Made by a program: the position numbers and the translations under genes. From Rhodoferax sp. (GTDB taxonomy: Bacteria > Pseudomonadota > Gammaproteobacteria > Burkholderiales > Burkholderiaceae_C), in assembly GCA_018882485.1 (NCBI GenBank), contig VERU01000045.1:1-11150 (forward strand): a DNA stretch of 11,150 bases. Direction: 5' to 3'. The notes beneath the pieces are model-generated. The model made no database searches, was not told where the DNA came from, and saw nothing but the letters and a program-made list of their open reading frames with translations. Below, piece after piece: positions 1 to 6,319 of the stretch. Numbering within the stretch: the stretch's first letter is position 1; every line of letters begins with the position of its first letter.

Positions 1-334
1 GGATGTTGCTGCCCTCGGGCGTAACGCCCCCGCCGATCATCTCGGCAATCGAGCCGGTGACAACCACCGCGGGCAGGTCCGGGTCGAGTACCTTGTGCGC
101 GCGGCGCATGGCGCCCTCGGTGCCCTTCTGCCCGAGCTCTTCCTCGGCCAGACCGGTGACGACGATCGGCAGTTCGTGCGGCGGCAGCGCATCGGTGTAG
201 TGCAGCACCGAGGTCACCGGCAGGTTCTCGCAGCCGACCGGGCCATCGATGATCACCTGCAGGCCCTTGATCGCCGTGAAGACATACACGGCACCCCAGT
301 AGCCGCCAGCACGATCGTGGTCGATGATCAGCAT
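1..334 (-). CDS. bchZ: Chlorophyllide a reductase subunit BchZ (N-terminal part, cut by window edge)
   Basis: This is the start of BchZ, a nitrogenase-like catalytic subunit of chlorophyllide a oxidoreductase (COR). COR reduces the C7=C8 double bond of ring B on the way to bacteriochlorophyll a. The gene begins at an ATG at 334 that shares one base with the bchY stop (TGATG). A good ribosome binding site, GAGGAG (348-343), lies 8 nt upstream inside bchY. The visible 111 residues begin [20 protein letters not shown] and contain [20 protein letters not shown]. Cys35 in that stretch is the BchZ residue expected to complete the BchY/BchZ [4Fe-4S] cluster, and the following [21 protein letters not shown] is typical of the family. 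The remaining three quarters or so of the protein lies beyond position 1. Identity is secure from sequence and context. Confidence 0.96.
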   Translation of the reverse strand, partial: MLIIDHDRAGGYWGAVYVFTAIKGLQVIIDGPVGCENLPVTSVLHYTDALPPHELPIVVTGLAEEELGQKGTEGAMRRAHKVLDPDLPAVVVTGSIAEMIGGGVTPEGSNI

Positions 335-2031
335 CAGATCATCTCCTCGGCCTTGCGCTTGCGGGCCGCCTTCTCCACCTGGCGGCGGTAGAACGAGCGG
401 AACTCGGGACGATCGGCAGGCACGCTGCCGCGGTCATGCCAGACGCCGCTGGCTGCATTCGTGCCCACGCCTTCGAAGAAGTCGCGCATCGTGTCGAAGC
501 GCGCCTTGCCGGCGAGCGCCGCGTTGATCACCTGCGCCAGCGATCCGGCACCGGCCGGACCCATCAGCGGCCGGGCAGAAATCAGATTGGTGAAGTACAG
601 CGACGGGATCGCGCGCTGCTTGGCGTGCTGCACGACCGGCGTGGTGCCGATCGCCAGGTCAGGCGCGAATTCCTCGACCGCGGCGATGTCCTGCTCGAGC
701 GACGCACGGAACTGCACACGCACACCGTGGCTGTCGAGCCACTGGCGGTCTGTCTCGGACCACGGTGTGCGTGCGCAGGCGGTGCCGACGTAGCGCAGAT
801 CCGCGCCACTTTCGACGAGCAGGCGGGCCACCAGCAGTTCCGAGCCTTCGTAGCCGGACAGCGTGATGCGTCCCTTGATCGGGCATTTTTCCAGCGCGCC
901 GCGGATGCCGGGCAGCAGCCGGTTCTTCAGCGCGTCGACGCGCGCCTGCGCGACGCCAGTGGCGCGGCCAATCGCATCGAGCCAGTCAGCGGTGCCATCG
1001 TGACCGACCGGCGCCGAGCCCACCACAGGGCGCCCGGCCGCCTCGAACTCGCGCACGCTGGCCACATAGAACGGATGGATCGCGGCTACCACCGCGCCGT
1101 CAAGGGCGGCATACAGTTCGCGCCATTCGCGCGTGGGCACCACCGGACCGGCAGCCAGGCCGAGCGGCTCCAGCATCATGCCGATGCCGACCGGATCGGC
1201 CGGGAACATTTCGCCAAGCAGCGTGACCGTGGGCTTGCCACTGACGCCGTTGCGCGGCGCTGCCACCGGGCCGGCCTCGGCCTCGGTGCGCGCGTAGCGC
1301 AGCATCGCGCCGGCCAGCACGTCCTTGGCTTCCGCATGCGTGGGCACGCCGAAGCCCGGCACGTCGATGCCGATGATGCGCACGCCGTTGATCTCTTTCG
1401 GCAGCAGCCGCAGCGGCACGCCGGAGGCAGTAGGCACGCACAGGTTGATGATGACCACGGCGTCGTACAGCGCCGGATCAGCGAGCTTGAACACCGACTC
1501 GCGGATGTCCTCGAACAGCTTGCCGGTGACCAGCGTCTCGGAGTTGAACGGCACGTAGCCGACCGAGCGGCGCGCGCCGTAGAAGTGCGAGGTGAAAGTC
1601 AGGCCATAGACGCAGCAGGCCGAGCCCGACAGCACGGTGGCGGTGCGGCGCATCCGCAGCCCCACGCGCAACGAGCCGAAGGCCGGGCACATGCTCTGCG
1701 GCTGGTCGTGCGGTCCGGCCTCGGGCGCGAGCGGATAGTCGGCCGCGTAGCGCTGCAGCAGTTCGCTGTGGCAGGCGGCCTTGGCCGCCTCCACCATCGC
1801 GTCGCGGCCGGCATGGCAACCCAGGCCATCGGTCTGCGCAGCCTCGGCGTTCACGCCAGCAACCGGAGCGATCGGGATCACCCGCTGCGCTGCCGGTTCC
1901 GAAGAAAAAGCGCGGCCGGCCGCTGTCGAGGCATCAGCGCCTTCGACCGCAGCAGTTCCAGCCGCGTCGTACACGACCTCGCCCCCCAGGTGAGGGGAAT
2001 CAGGAGAGGAGGAGGCGATGCGTGCACTCAT
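334..2031 (-). CDS. bchY: Chlorophyllide a reductase subunit BchY
   Basis: BchY pairs with BchZ to form the catalytic component of chlorophyllide a oxidoreductase, which receives electrons from BchX. The protein is 565 residues if the ATG at 2031 is used. The conserved core begins near residue 70 (GCHAG) and runs through [70 protein letters not shown] and [20 protein letters not shown]. Candidate cluster ligands are Cys115, Cys140 and Cys198. Their spacing of 25 and 58 matches my recollection of the ligands in a studied COR, with an offset of 53, so this protein has an N-terminal extension of about 50 residues. The extension is rich in Ala, Ser and Glu and looks unstructured. No clear ribosome binding site precedes the ATG at 2031, so the exact start is uncertain. 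It follows bchX by 27 bp. Confidence 0.95.
   Translation of the reverse strand: MSARIASSSPDSPHLGGEVVYDAAGTAAVEGADASTAAGRAFSSEPAAQRVIPIAPVAGVNAEAAQTDGLGCHAGRDAMVEAAKAACHSELLQRYAADYPLAPEAGPHDQPQSMCPAFGSLRVGLRMRRTATVLSGSACCVYGLTFTSHFYGARRSVGYVPFNSETLVTGKLFEDIRESVFKLADPALYDAVVIINLCVPTASGVPLRLLPKEINGVRIIGIDVPGFGVPTHAEAKDVLAGAMLRYARTEAEAGPVAAPRNGVSGKPTVTLLGEMFPADPVGIGMMLEPLGLAAGPVVPTREWRELYAALDGAVVAAIHPFYVASVREFEAAGRPVVGSAPVGHDGTADWLDAIGRATGVAQARVDALKNRLLPGIRGALEKCPIKGRITLSGYEGSELLVARLLVESGADLRYVGTACARTPWSETDRQWLDSHGVRVQFRASLEQDIAAVEEFAPDLAIGTTPVVQHAKQRAIPSLYFTNLISARPLMGPAGAGSLAQVINAALAGKARFDTMRDFFEGVGTNAASGVWHDRGSVPADRPEFRSFYRRQVEKAARKRKAEEMI
343..348 (-). promoter_or_regulatory. Ribosome binding site for bchZ
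   Basis: GAGGAG on the minus strand lies 8 nt before the bchZ ATG, inside the last codons of bchY (Glu-Glu-Met-Ile-stop). It supports the TGATG start of bchZ and implies that bchY and bchZ translation are coupled. That would suit two subunits that form a heterotetramer. Confidence 0.7.
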
Positions 2032-2058
2032 GGTCGGCTCATCGGGGGAAGCTGACCG

Positions 2059-3069
2059 TCAAACGGTGTCGTAGACCACTTCGAGCGATTTCTTCTCGAG
2101 TGTCTGGCGACCCAGCATGTCGAAGTCGGTGGCAGGCTGCAGCACGACGTCGCGGCCCACCGTATCGCCAGAGAACAGCCCGAGCAGGCCGTCCTGCGTG
2201 AGCGGACGCGGGCGTACCGGCGGCGCCTCGCCGACGGCGGTGGCAAGCTGAGCGAACAGCGGGCCCCAGGTGCCTTCGGGCCGGCCGATGATTTCGTAGC
2301 TGGCGCTCTTGCGGCGGATCTCTTCGTTCGCAGGAATCGCAGCCAGCACCGGGATGCCCGCAGCCGCTGCGAAGGCCTGCGCCTCGCCTGTGCCGTCATC
2401 CTTGTTGATGACCAGGCCCGCCACGCCGACGTTGCCGCCGAGCTTGCGGAAATACTCGACCGCGCTGCAGACGTTGTTGGCCACGTACAGCGACTGCAGG
2501 TCGTTGCTGCCGACCACGATCACCTTCTGGCACATGTCGCGCGCAATCGGCAGACCGAATCCACCGCACACCACATCGCCCAAAAAGTCGAGCAGCACGT
2601 AGTCGAAACCCCAATCGTGAAACCCGAGCTTCTCGAGGGTTTCGAATCCATGGATGATCCCGCGGCCGCCGCAGCCCCGGCCGACCTCGGGGCCACCCAG
2701 CTCCATCGCGAACACCCCATCCCGCTTGAAACAGACATCTCCGATGCTGACCGCCTGGCCGGCCAGCTTGAGCCGGGAGGAGGTCTCGATGATGGTTGGG
2801 CACGCCTTGCCACCAAACAGCAAGCTGGTGGTGTCGCTTTTGGGATCGCATCCGATCAGCAGCACCTTCTTGCCCTGTTGGGCCATCATGTAACTCAGGT
2901 TGGCCAGCGTGAAGCTCTTGCCGATGCCACCCTTGCCATAAATGGCGATGATCTGGGTTTCCTTGGTCGCAGCGCCCGTTGCCGGCGGACTGGGCGGCTC
3001 GGCAGCCTCCTGGCGCAGCCGTTCGACAAAACGCAGGGGTTGGGCTGATTCGCCACCGGAACTGTTCAT
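2059..3069 (-). CDS. bchX: Chlorophyllide a reductase iron protein BchX
   Basis: BchX is the NifH-like ATP-dependent reductase that passes electrons from ferredoxin to BchYZ. The chosen start is the ATG at 3069, giving 336 residues, close to the family's usual length. It overlaps the bchC stop as ATGA and has GGAG 9 nt upstream (3082-3079). An in-frame TTG at 3084 could add five residues but is less likely. Visible motifs are the P-loop GKGGIGKS (residues 45-52), a Walker-like IGCDPKSDTTSLLFGG (72-87), the switch region GPEVGRGCGGRGIIHG with Cys133, and LLDFLGDVVCGGFGLP with Cys168. The two cysteines are those that bridge the [4Fe-4S] cluster between two BchX monomers in this family. Residues 1-35 form a Pro/Ala-rich lead before the nucleotide-binding fold. 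GSNDLQSLYVANNV and the BchX-type C-terminus separate it from BchL and NifH. Confidence 0.96.
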   Translation of the reverse strand: MNSSGGESAQPLRFVERLRQEAAEPPSPPATGAATKETQIIAIYGKGGIGKSFTLANLSYMMAQQGKKVLLIGCDPKSDTTSLLFGGKACPTIIETSSRLKLAGQAVSIGDVCFKRDGVFAMELGGPEVGRGCGGRGIIHGFETLEKLGFHDWGFDYVLLDFLGDVVCGGFGLPIARDMCQKVIVVGSNDLQSLYVANNVCSAVEYFRKLGGNVGVAGLVINKDDGTGEAQAFAAAAGIPVLAAIPANEEIRRKSASYEIIGRPEGTWGPLFAQLATAVGEAPPVRPRPLTQDGLLGLFSGDTVGRDVVLQPATDFDMLGRQTLEKKSLEVVYDTV

Positions 3070-4019
3070 GCTGAGGCACTCCAATCCAGAACCATCTTGA
3101 GACAGCTGGCATCACCAAAAGCCGTCTGGTAGGCATCCCGTGCCCGGCTCACCGGCTCGCGGTGTGTCAAGAGCCCCTGCAAGGACAGGCGGCCACTGTG
3201 TACGAGTTCATGCACAGCCAGCAAATCGGGGCGTTTCCACTCGGCTGCCGTCCGGATTTGCGCCTCGCGCATGAAGGCCGGTGCGTAGGCAAATCGGAGG
3301 TCGCGCTTGTAGAACCCCGCCAGAACGATCTCTCCCCCGGGGGCCAACCTCTGAATCAGCGTGTCGAGCAAATCGGCATCGCCACTGACCTCATAGATCG
3401 TCTGGTAATCCTTGCGTTGATCCTCGTCCGGGTGCAGCACCGGATAGTCCAGGCCGCCTTCCCGGCGCACCGGCTGCGTTTCCCACACCGTCGGCGCCGG
3501 TCCACCTGCAGCAACCGTCATGCGAGCCAGGAGACGGCCCATCACGCCATGGCCCACAATCAACTCGGGCATGCGGATGGAATCTCGCCGCCCGCCGCCT
3601 GCGACAGCATGGTAGGCGGTTGCAGCGAGTGCCAGCAGCACCGCGTTCGCACCCAGGCCATCGTCCACCGGCACCACCCGATCCTGCGCAACCACCAGAT
3701 CCGAAGCGGCTCCGCCGAACAGGCTGCGCACGTTTTTCAGGCAACTGGCCCCGGGCACGAAGACCCGCTGACCAGGCCGCAAGGCTCCAGGCCCCTCGGC
3801 ACGGATGACGCGACCTACCGTCTCATACCCTGGAACCAGGGGATACCCCATACCCGGAAACGCCGGCATGCTGCCATCCCACAGCAAACGCTCCGTACCC
3901 GTGCTGATGCCGCTGAATTCAACCTGCACCTGGATCTGCCCTGCCATCAGGTCCTGGATTTCGAGCGACTGCAGCGACAGCTGACGCGGCTGGTCGAACA
4001 CGATGGCAGTTGATCTCAT
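3066..4019 (-). CDS. bchC: 3-hydroxyethyl bacteriochlorophyllide a dehydrogenase BchC
   Basis: BchC oxidises the C3 1-hydroxyethyl group to the acetyl group of bacteriochlorophyllide a. The 317-residue protein has the layout of a medium-chain dehydrogenase. An N-terminal domain carries EFSGISTGTERLLWDG (34-49) and PLVPGYETVGRV (60-71). A nucleotide-binding fold follows with GHGVMGRLLARMTVAAGG (156-173), and the protein ends in DASCLKMVLDW. The zinc-ligand pattern of classical alcohol dehydrogenases is not obvious, which is usual for BchC. The ATG at 4019 has no ribosome binding site: the preceding bases are GAATTC, directly after a predicted -10 element, so translation may be leaderless from the local promoter. 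The gene is separated from crtF by 54 bp and overlaps bchX by 4 bp. Local GC appears lower in places than in bchY. Confidence 0.93.
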   Translation of the reverse strand: MRSTAIVFDQPRQLSLQSLEIQDLMAGQIQVQVEFSGISTGTERLLWDGSMPAFPGMGYPLVPGYETVGRVIRAEGPGALRPGQRVFVPGASCLKNVRSLFGGAASDLVVAQDRVVPVDDGLGANAVLLALAATAYHAVAGGGRRDSIRMPELIVGHGVMGRLLARMTVAAGGPAPTVWETQPVRREGGLDYPVLHPDEDQRKDYQTIYEVSGDADLLDTLIQRLAPGGEIVLAGFYKRDLRFAYAPAFMREAQIRTAAEWKRPDLLAVHELVHSGRLSLQGLLTHREPVSRARDAYQTAFGDASCLKMVLDWSASA

Positions 4020-4021
4020 GA

Positions 4022-4039
4022 ATTCATTCTATGTTGACA
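4022..4039. promoter_or_regulatory. Degenerate second CrtJ/PpsR-type half-site overlapping the bchC -10
   Basis: Exactly 8 bp beyond the perfect operator is an 18-bp segment that keeps one good half (TGTCAA on the minus strand, 4039-4034). Its other half has been replaced by the -10 region. CrtJ/PpsR commonly binds two palindromes 8 bp apart at bchC-type promoters, so this is best read as the weaker partner site. The match is only to one half, so confidence is moderate. Confidence 0.5.
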
Positions 4040-4053
4040 CTTTGTGATGTCAA
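4026..4053 (-). promoter_or_regulatory. Predicted sigma70-type promoter of bchC
   Basis: On the minus strand a perfect -35 box TTGACA (4053-4048) is followed, after 16 bp, by TAGAAT (4031-4026), which matches the -10 consensus at five of six positions. The expected start of transcription, about 7 bases past the -10, falls at or within a base or two of the A of the bchC ATG (4019). The -35 lies inside a perfect CrtJ/PpsR-type palindrome, so repressor binding should block polymerase. The element is seen in sequence; its activity is inferred. Confidence 0.72.
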
Positions 4054-4065
4054 TTAGAACTTACA
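4048..4065. promoter_or_regulatory. CrtJ/PpsR-type operator upstream of bchC (perfect TGT-N12-ACA)
   Basis: Plus-strand TGTCAATTAGAACTTACA fits the TGT-N12-ACA motif bound by the redox- and light-responsive repressor CrtJ/PpsR in purple bacteria. On the minus strand it reads TGTAAGTTCTAATTGACA and includes the bchC -35 box. It is nearly the same as the operator before crtE (14 of 18 bases). Binding is inferred from the motif, the promoter position and the gene set. Confidence 0.78.
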
Positions 4066-4073
4066 TTATTCGC

Positions 4074-5279
4074 TCAAGACGAGGGTAAACCCTGATTTTT
4101 CCGGGCAACGAGCAGGCGGGTGTGGATGGGCATGCCGTTCGGCAGGAGTTCCACATGGCCAAACCCACTGCCCCGCAGCATCGCGGACAGGCGATCCGGC
4201 GTTCTCAGTTCGCCCGCACCCATGGCCAACAGGTAGCAGTGAAAGTAGGCATCCACGGAGGCGCGATTCGGCTCAGGCTGGGCCATCGGTTCGGCCAGCA
4301 GCAGGGTGCCCCCCACCGGCAAGGCCTGGTGGATGCGATGGAACAATCCCTGAACCACCCGATCCGGGTGATCGTGCGCGACCCGGACCAGGGTGATGAG
4401 ATCGGCGCCTTTCGGCAAGGCATCCTCGATGAAGCTGCCCGGGTGGTAGGTGCACCGAGATTCAAGGCCCAAGGCGGCATGTCGCCCCCGGGCAATGTCG
4501 AGTACTGGCGGCAGGTCGACCAGTTGGAATCGCAGGGCCGGCTCACGCTGCGCCAGTTCAGCCACCCAGCGACCCTGGCCAGATCCGACATCCAGCACGC
4601 ACCGGTGCGAGGAAAAGTCGTAGCTGCGAAGAATTTCCGCCGTGACAAAGTTCTGACTGCCCGCCATCAGAGCGGAATAACGGGCCACCCGGTCCACATG
4701 CGACGCACCACCCGGTGCTGCCGGCGTATCGGTATGCGCATAGGGCCAGTAGTTCGCCATGCCACCCTGCCAGGCGTTGGACAGAAAAGCCACGGGATCT
4801 GCCATGTCCTGATACAGCAGATGGTTGTGCTCGATCATGGCCCGCAGGCCCTCATGCGTTGCCACGGGAACACCCAGGGGACCCAGACCAAAGCGGTGTC
4901 CGCTGCGGTGTTCCAGCAGGCCGATGGCCTGGGCCGACAGGAGCAGCCGGTGCAGAGGGGCTGCCGGCAAGCCGGTCCGGGCCGCCAATTCCTCAAGCCG
5001 CGCCGGACCGCCGGCCAATATGGCAAACAGGTCCAGGCGCACACAGGCCAACAGCACCTGGGCATGGACAAACCCGCCCATCACATCCATGAGCTGACGG
5101 GTTCTTCGACGGACCAGCCAACGTGTCAGCGGATGGGCCACTGCCCACCCCTGAACGGCTGGATCGAGCAGCCACCGCTGGAAGCGATCGCGCCAACCGT
5201 CGCGCGTCGCTCTAGACTCGCCTGCCGGGGGGCTCAATTCGAGGTCGTGTGTCGCACCACCTGGACCCGGGGAACTCAC
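4074..5279 (-). CDS. crtF: Carotenoid O-methyltransferase (hydroxyneurosporene / hydroxy-carotenoid methyltransferase) CrtF
   Basis: CrtF transfers a methyl group from S-adenosylmethionine to the tertiary hydroxyl at C1 of acyclic carotenoids, giving the methoxy groups of spheroidene- and spirilloxanthin-type pigments. I chose the GTG at 5279, which overlaps the crtE stop as GTGA and gives 401 residues, near the family's usual size. Another GTG at 5333 would add 18 residues and overlap crtE by 58 bp. The N-terminal dimerisation and winged-helix part includes MGGFVHAQVLLACVRLDLFA and a LEELAARTGLPAAPLHRLL helix-turn-helix-like stretch. The SAM-binding motif VLDVGSGQGRW is at about residues 228-238. 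The likely catalytic base is the His in VAHDHPD (about 302), where related O-methyltransferases have HDW. It lies between crtE and the bchC promoter. Confidence 0.93.
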   Translation of the reverse strand: MSSPGPGGATHDLELSPPAGESRATRDGWRDRFQRWLLDPAVQGWAVAHPLTRWLVRRRTRQLMDVMGGFVHAQVLLACVRLDLFAILAGGPARLEELAARTGLPAAPLHRLLLSAQAIGLLEHRSGHRFGLGPLGVPVATHEGLRAMIEHNHLLYQDMADPVAFLSNAWQGGMANYWPYAHTDTPAAPGGASHVDRVARYSALMAGSQNFVTAEILRSYDFSSHRCVLDVGSGQGRWVAELAQREPALRFQLVDLPPVLDIARGRHAALGLESRCTYHPGSFIEDALPKGADLITLVRVAHDHPDRVVQGLFHRIHQALPVGGTLLLAEPMAQPEPNRASVDAYFHCYLLAMGAGELRTPDRLSAMLRGSGFGHVELLPNGMPIHTRLLVARKNQGLPSS

Positions 5280-6184
5280 ACCGTTGCCCGCTGGCTGGCC
5301 ACAGAAACCGGATGGGGGTGGTACTGCGCGCACGTCTTGCTCGGAACCAGACGCTCGGACTCATGCCAGACCAACTGCTGCAGCATGCCGCGGCAGGAGC
5401 AGACCGGCACGCTGGCAACCGCGGCCTCGATCAGTGACTCGAACGACGCAATCGCGCCGGTCAGCCCCAGCGCGCTGGCGGAACTGGGCCGGGCATGCAG
5501 GGCGTCCTGCCCCGCCGGCTTGCCCAGGGCTTCCGTCTGTCCGAGCACATCCCGTATGTCGTCGGCCACCTGGTAGGCTTCGCCGAGACTGGCGCCCAGT
5601 GCCACCCAGGGTTTGGGATCGGACCCGCAGGCCAGGGCGCCAGCCTGCGTCGCCGTCACAAACAAGGAGCCGGTCTTGGCGCGCTGATAGGTGCCGAGAT
5701 CGGCCGAGGGCTCGCATTCCAGGGCCTGGCCGGCGACGATACCGACGGGCAAACCCACGCCAGACCCCAGATTGCGCATGAGCTCCACCAGCCGCTGAGG
5801 CTGGGTAGTCCGGGCGTTCAACAGCACCTGGAAAGCCATCACGATCAACGCGTCGCCCGCCAGCAGGGCCAATGGTTCTCCAAACAGCTTGTGTGTGCTG
5901 GGGCGACCCCGCCGCAAATCGGCGTTGTCGAAGGCGGGCAGATCGTCGTGCACCAGCGAGGCACAGTGCATCAGCTCAATGGCGCAGGCTGCCGCGTCCG
6001 TCAGCTCCGGCTGATCATCGCCACAGGCCATGGCCACCGCCACGGCCAGTTGGGGCCGGATCCGGGCCCCGCCCGAAAACACGGCGTGCCGCATCGCGGA
6101 AACCAGTTTGGGGGCAACCGAATCGCTGGCAACCCGGTCGAAATGAAACTGCAGGGCCTGTTCAACCCGAGCCAAGAGACGCAT
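5276..6184 (-). CDS. crtE: Geranylgeranyl diphosphate synthase CrtE
   Basis: CrtE is a trans-isoprenyl diphosphate synthase that makes the C20 precursor for carotenoids and for the bacteriochlorophyll side chain. It is 302 residues long, as expected. The first Asp-rich motif is HDDLPAFDNADLRRGRPS (Asp80, Asp81, Asp86, Asp89) and the second is QVADDIRDVLG (Asp208, Asp209, Asp212). The substrate-binding region reads GGARIRP (38-44) rather than the GGKR of FPP synthases; I recall the same change in CrtE of Rhodobacter, so it is probably a family feature and not a defect. KTGSLF (170-175) is also present. The ATG at 6184 has GAGG (6193-6190) 5 nt upstream. It is the first gene of the photosynthesis superoperon in this window, with its own promoter about 40 bp upstream. 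Confidence 0.95.
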   Translation of the reverse strand: MRLLARVEQALQFHFDRVASDSVAPKLVSAMRHAVFSGGARIRPQLAVAVAMACGDDQPELTDAAACAIELMHCASLVHDDLPAFDNADLRRGRPSTHKLFGEPLALLAGDALIVMAFQVLLNARTTQPQRLVELMRNLGSGVGLPVGIVAGQALECEPSADLGTYQRAKTGSLFVTATQAGALACGSDPKPWVALGASLGEAYQVADDIRDVLGQTEALGKPAGQDALHARPSSASALGLTGAIASFESLIEAAVASVPVCSCRGMLQQLVWHESERLVPSKTCAQYHPHPVSVASQRATV

Positions 6185-6189
6185 GAAGA

Positions 6190-6193
6190 CCTC
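6190..6193 (-). promoter_or_regulatory. Ribosome binding site for crtE
   Basis: GAGG on the minus strand lies 5 nt before the ATG at 6184, within CGGCGAGGTCTTC. It supports this start. Its flank overlaps the base of a possible leader hairpin at 6197-6219. Confidence 0.6.
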
Positions 6194-6196
6194 GCC

Positions 6197-6219
6197 GAAT
6201 GTCGATCACGTAAACATTC
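6197..6219 (-). other. Possible hairpin in the crtE leader
   Basis: GAATGT (6219-6214) and ACATTC (6202-6197) form a perfect 6-bp inverted repeat around an 11-nt loop. They would lie in the first 25 or so bases of the transcript from the predicted crtE promoter and end 3 nt before the GAGG site. The stem is AT-rich, so stability is modest. The same bases give TGT-N11-ACA, one base short of a CrtJ/PpsR spacing, so a third weak operator is an alternative reading. Confidence 0.3.
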
Positions 6220-6224
6220 ACGAG

Positions 6225-6242
6225 TGTCAATATATCTAGTCG
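6225..6242. promoter_or_regulatory. Degenerate second CrtJ/PpsR-type half-site overlapping the crtE -10
   Basis: Exactly 8 bp from the perfect operator is TGTCAATATATCTAGTCG on the plus strand. It keeps the TGTCAA half but ends in TCG instead of ACA, and it contains the -10 element. The spacing equals that at bchC, which favours a genuine paired site over chance. Confidence 0.52.
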
Positions 6243-6256
6243 ATCTGAAATGTCAA
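6229..6256 (-). promoter_or_regulatory. Predicted sigma70-type promoter of crtE
   Basis: The minus strand carries a perfect -35 box TTGACA (6256-6251) followed, after 16 bp, by TATATT (6234-6229), five of six to the -10 consensus. Transcription should start near 6222, giving a leader of about 38 nt. The layout is the same as at bchC: the -35 sits in a perfect CrtJ/PpsR-type palindrome and the -10 in a degenerate one. It should drive crtEF and, by readthrough, bchCXYZ. Confidence 0.76.
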
Positions 6257-6268
6257 TTGAAATTTACA
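6251..6268. promoter_or_regulatory. CrtJ/PpsR-type operator upstream of crtE (perfect TGT-N12-ACA)
   Basis: Plus-strand TGTCAATTGAAATTTACA fits TGT-N12-ACA exactly. On the minus strand it reads TGTAAATTTCAATTGACA and contains the crtE -35 box at its end. It is closely similar to the bchC operator in the same orientation and the same place relative to the promoter. Binding by CrtJ/PpsR, repressing under oxygen, is inferred. Confidence 0.78.
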
Positions 6269-6273
6269 CTTAG

Positions 6274-6319
6274 AAAAGGCGCCCTCCACCGAGCCCCGCC
6301 CTGTGCGGTACGCCGCCTT
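6274..6319 (-). terminator. Weak candidate terminator after fdsA
   Basis: Just past the fdsA stop, AAGGCG (6319-6314) can pair with CGCCTT (6281-6276), followed by two more T residues. A long, imperfect loop contains a second short pairing (ACCG with CGGT). The stem is short and the loop long, so this is a poor intrinsic terminator. It is listed because it is the only candidate for separating fds transcripts from crtE, and readthrough is quite possible. Confidence 0.22.

Noticed and set aside
436..2055. Long plus-strand open frame (539 residues) opposite bchY
   Set aside because: It lies wholly antisense to bchY, is rich in Arg, His and Gln as expected of a GC-rich shadow frame, and has no recognisable domain.
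2018..2074. Plus-strand 18-codon frame preceded by a strong Shine-Dalgarno-like AGGAGGAGG run
   Set aside because: The purine run is the complement of serine codons (TCC TCC TCT) in the BchY N-terminus. The peptide is tiny and has no context, so coincidence is the best explanation.
5280..5333. Longer CrtF start at the GTG at 5333
   Set aside because: It would overlap crtE by 58 bp and add a Pro/Gly-rich segment. The GTG at 5279 gives a GTGA coupling and a more usual length.
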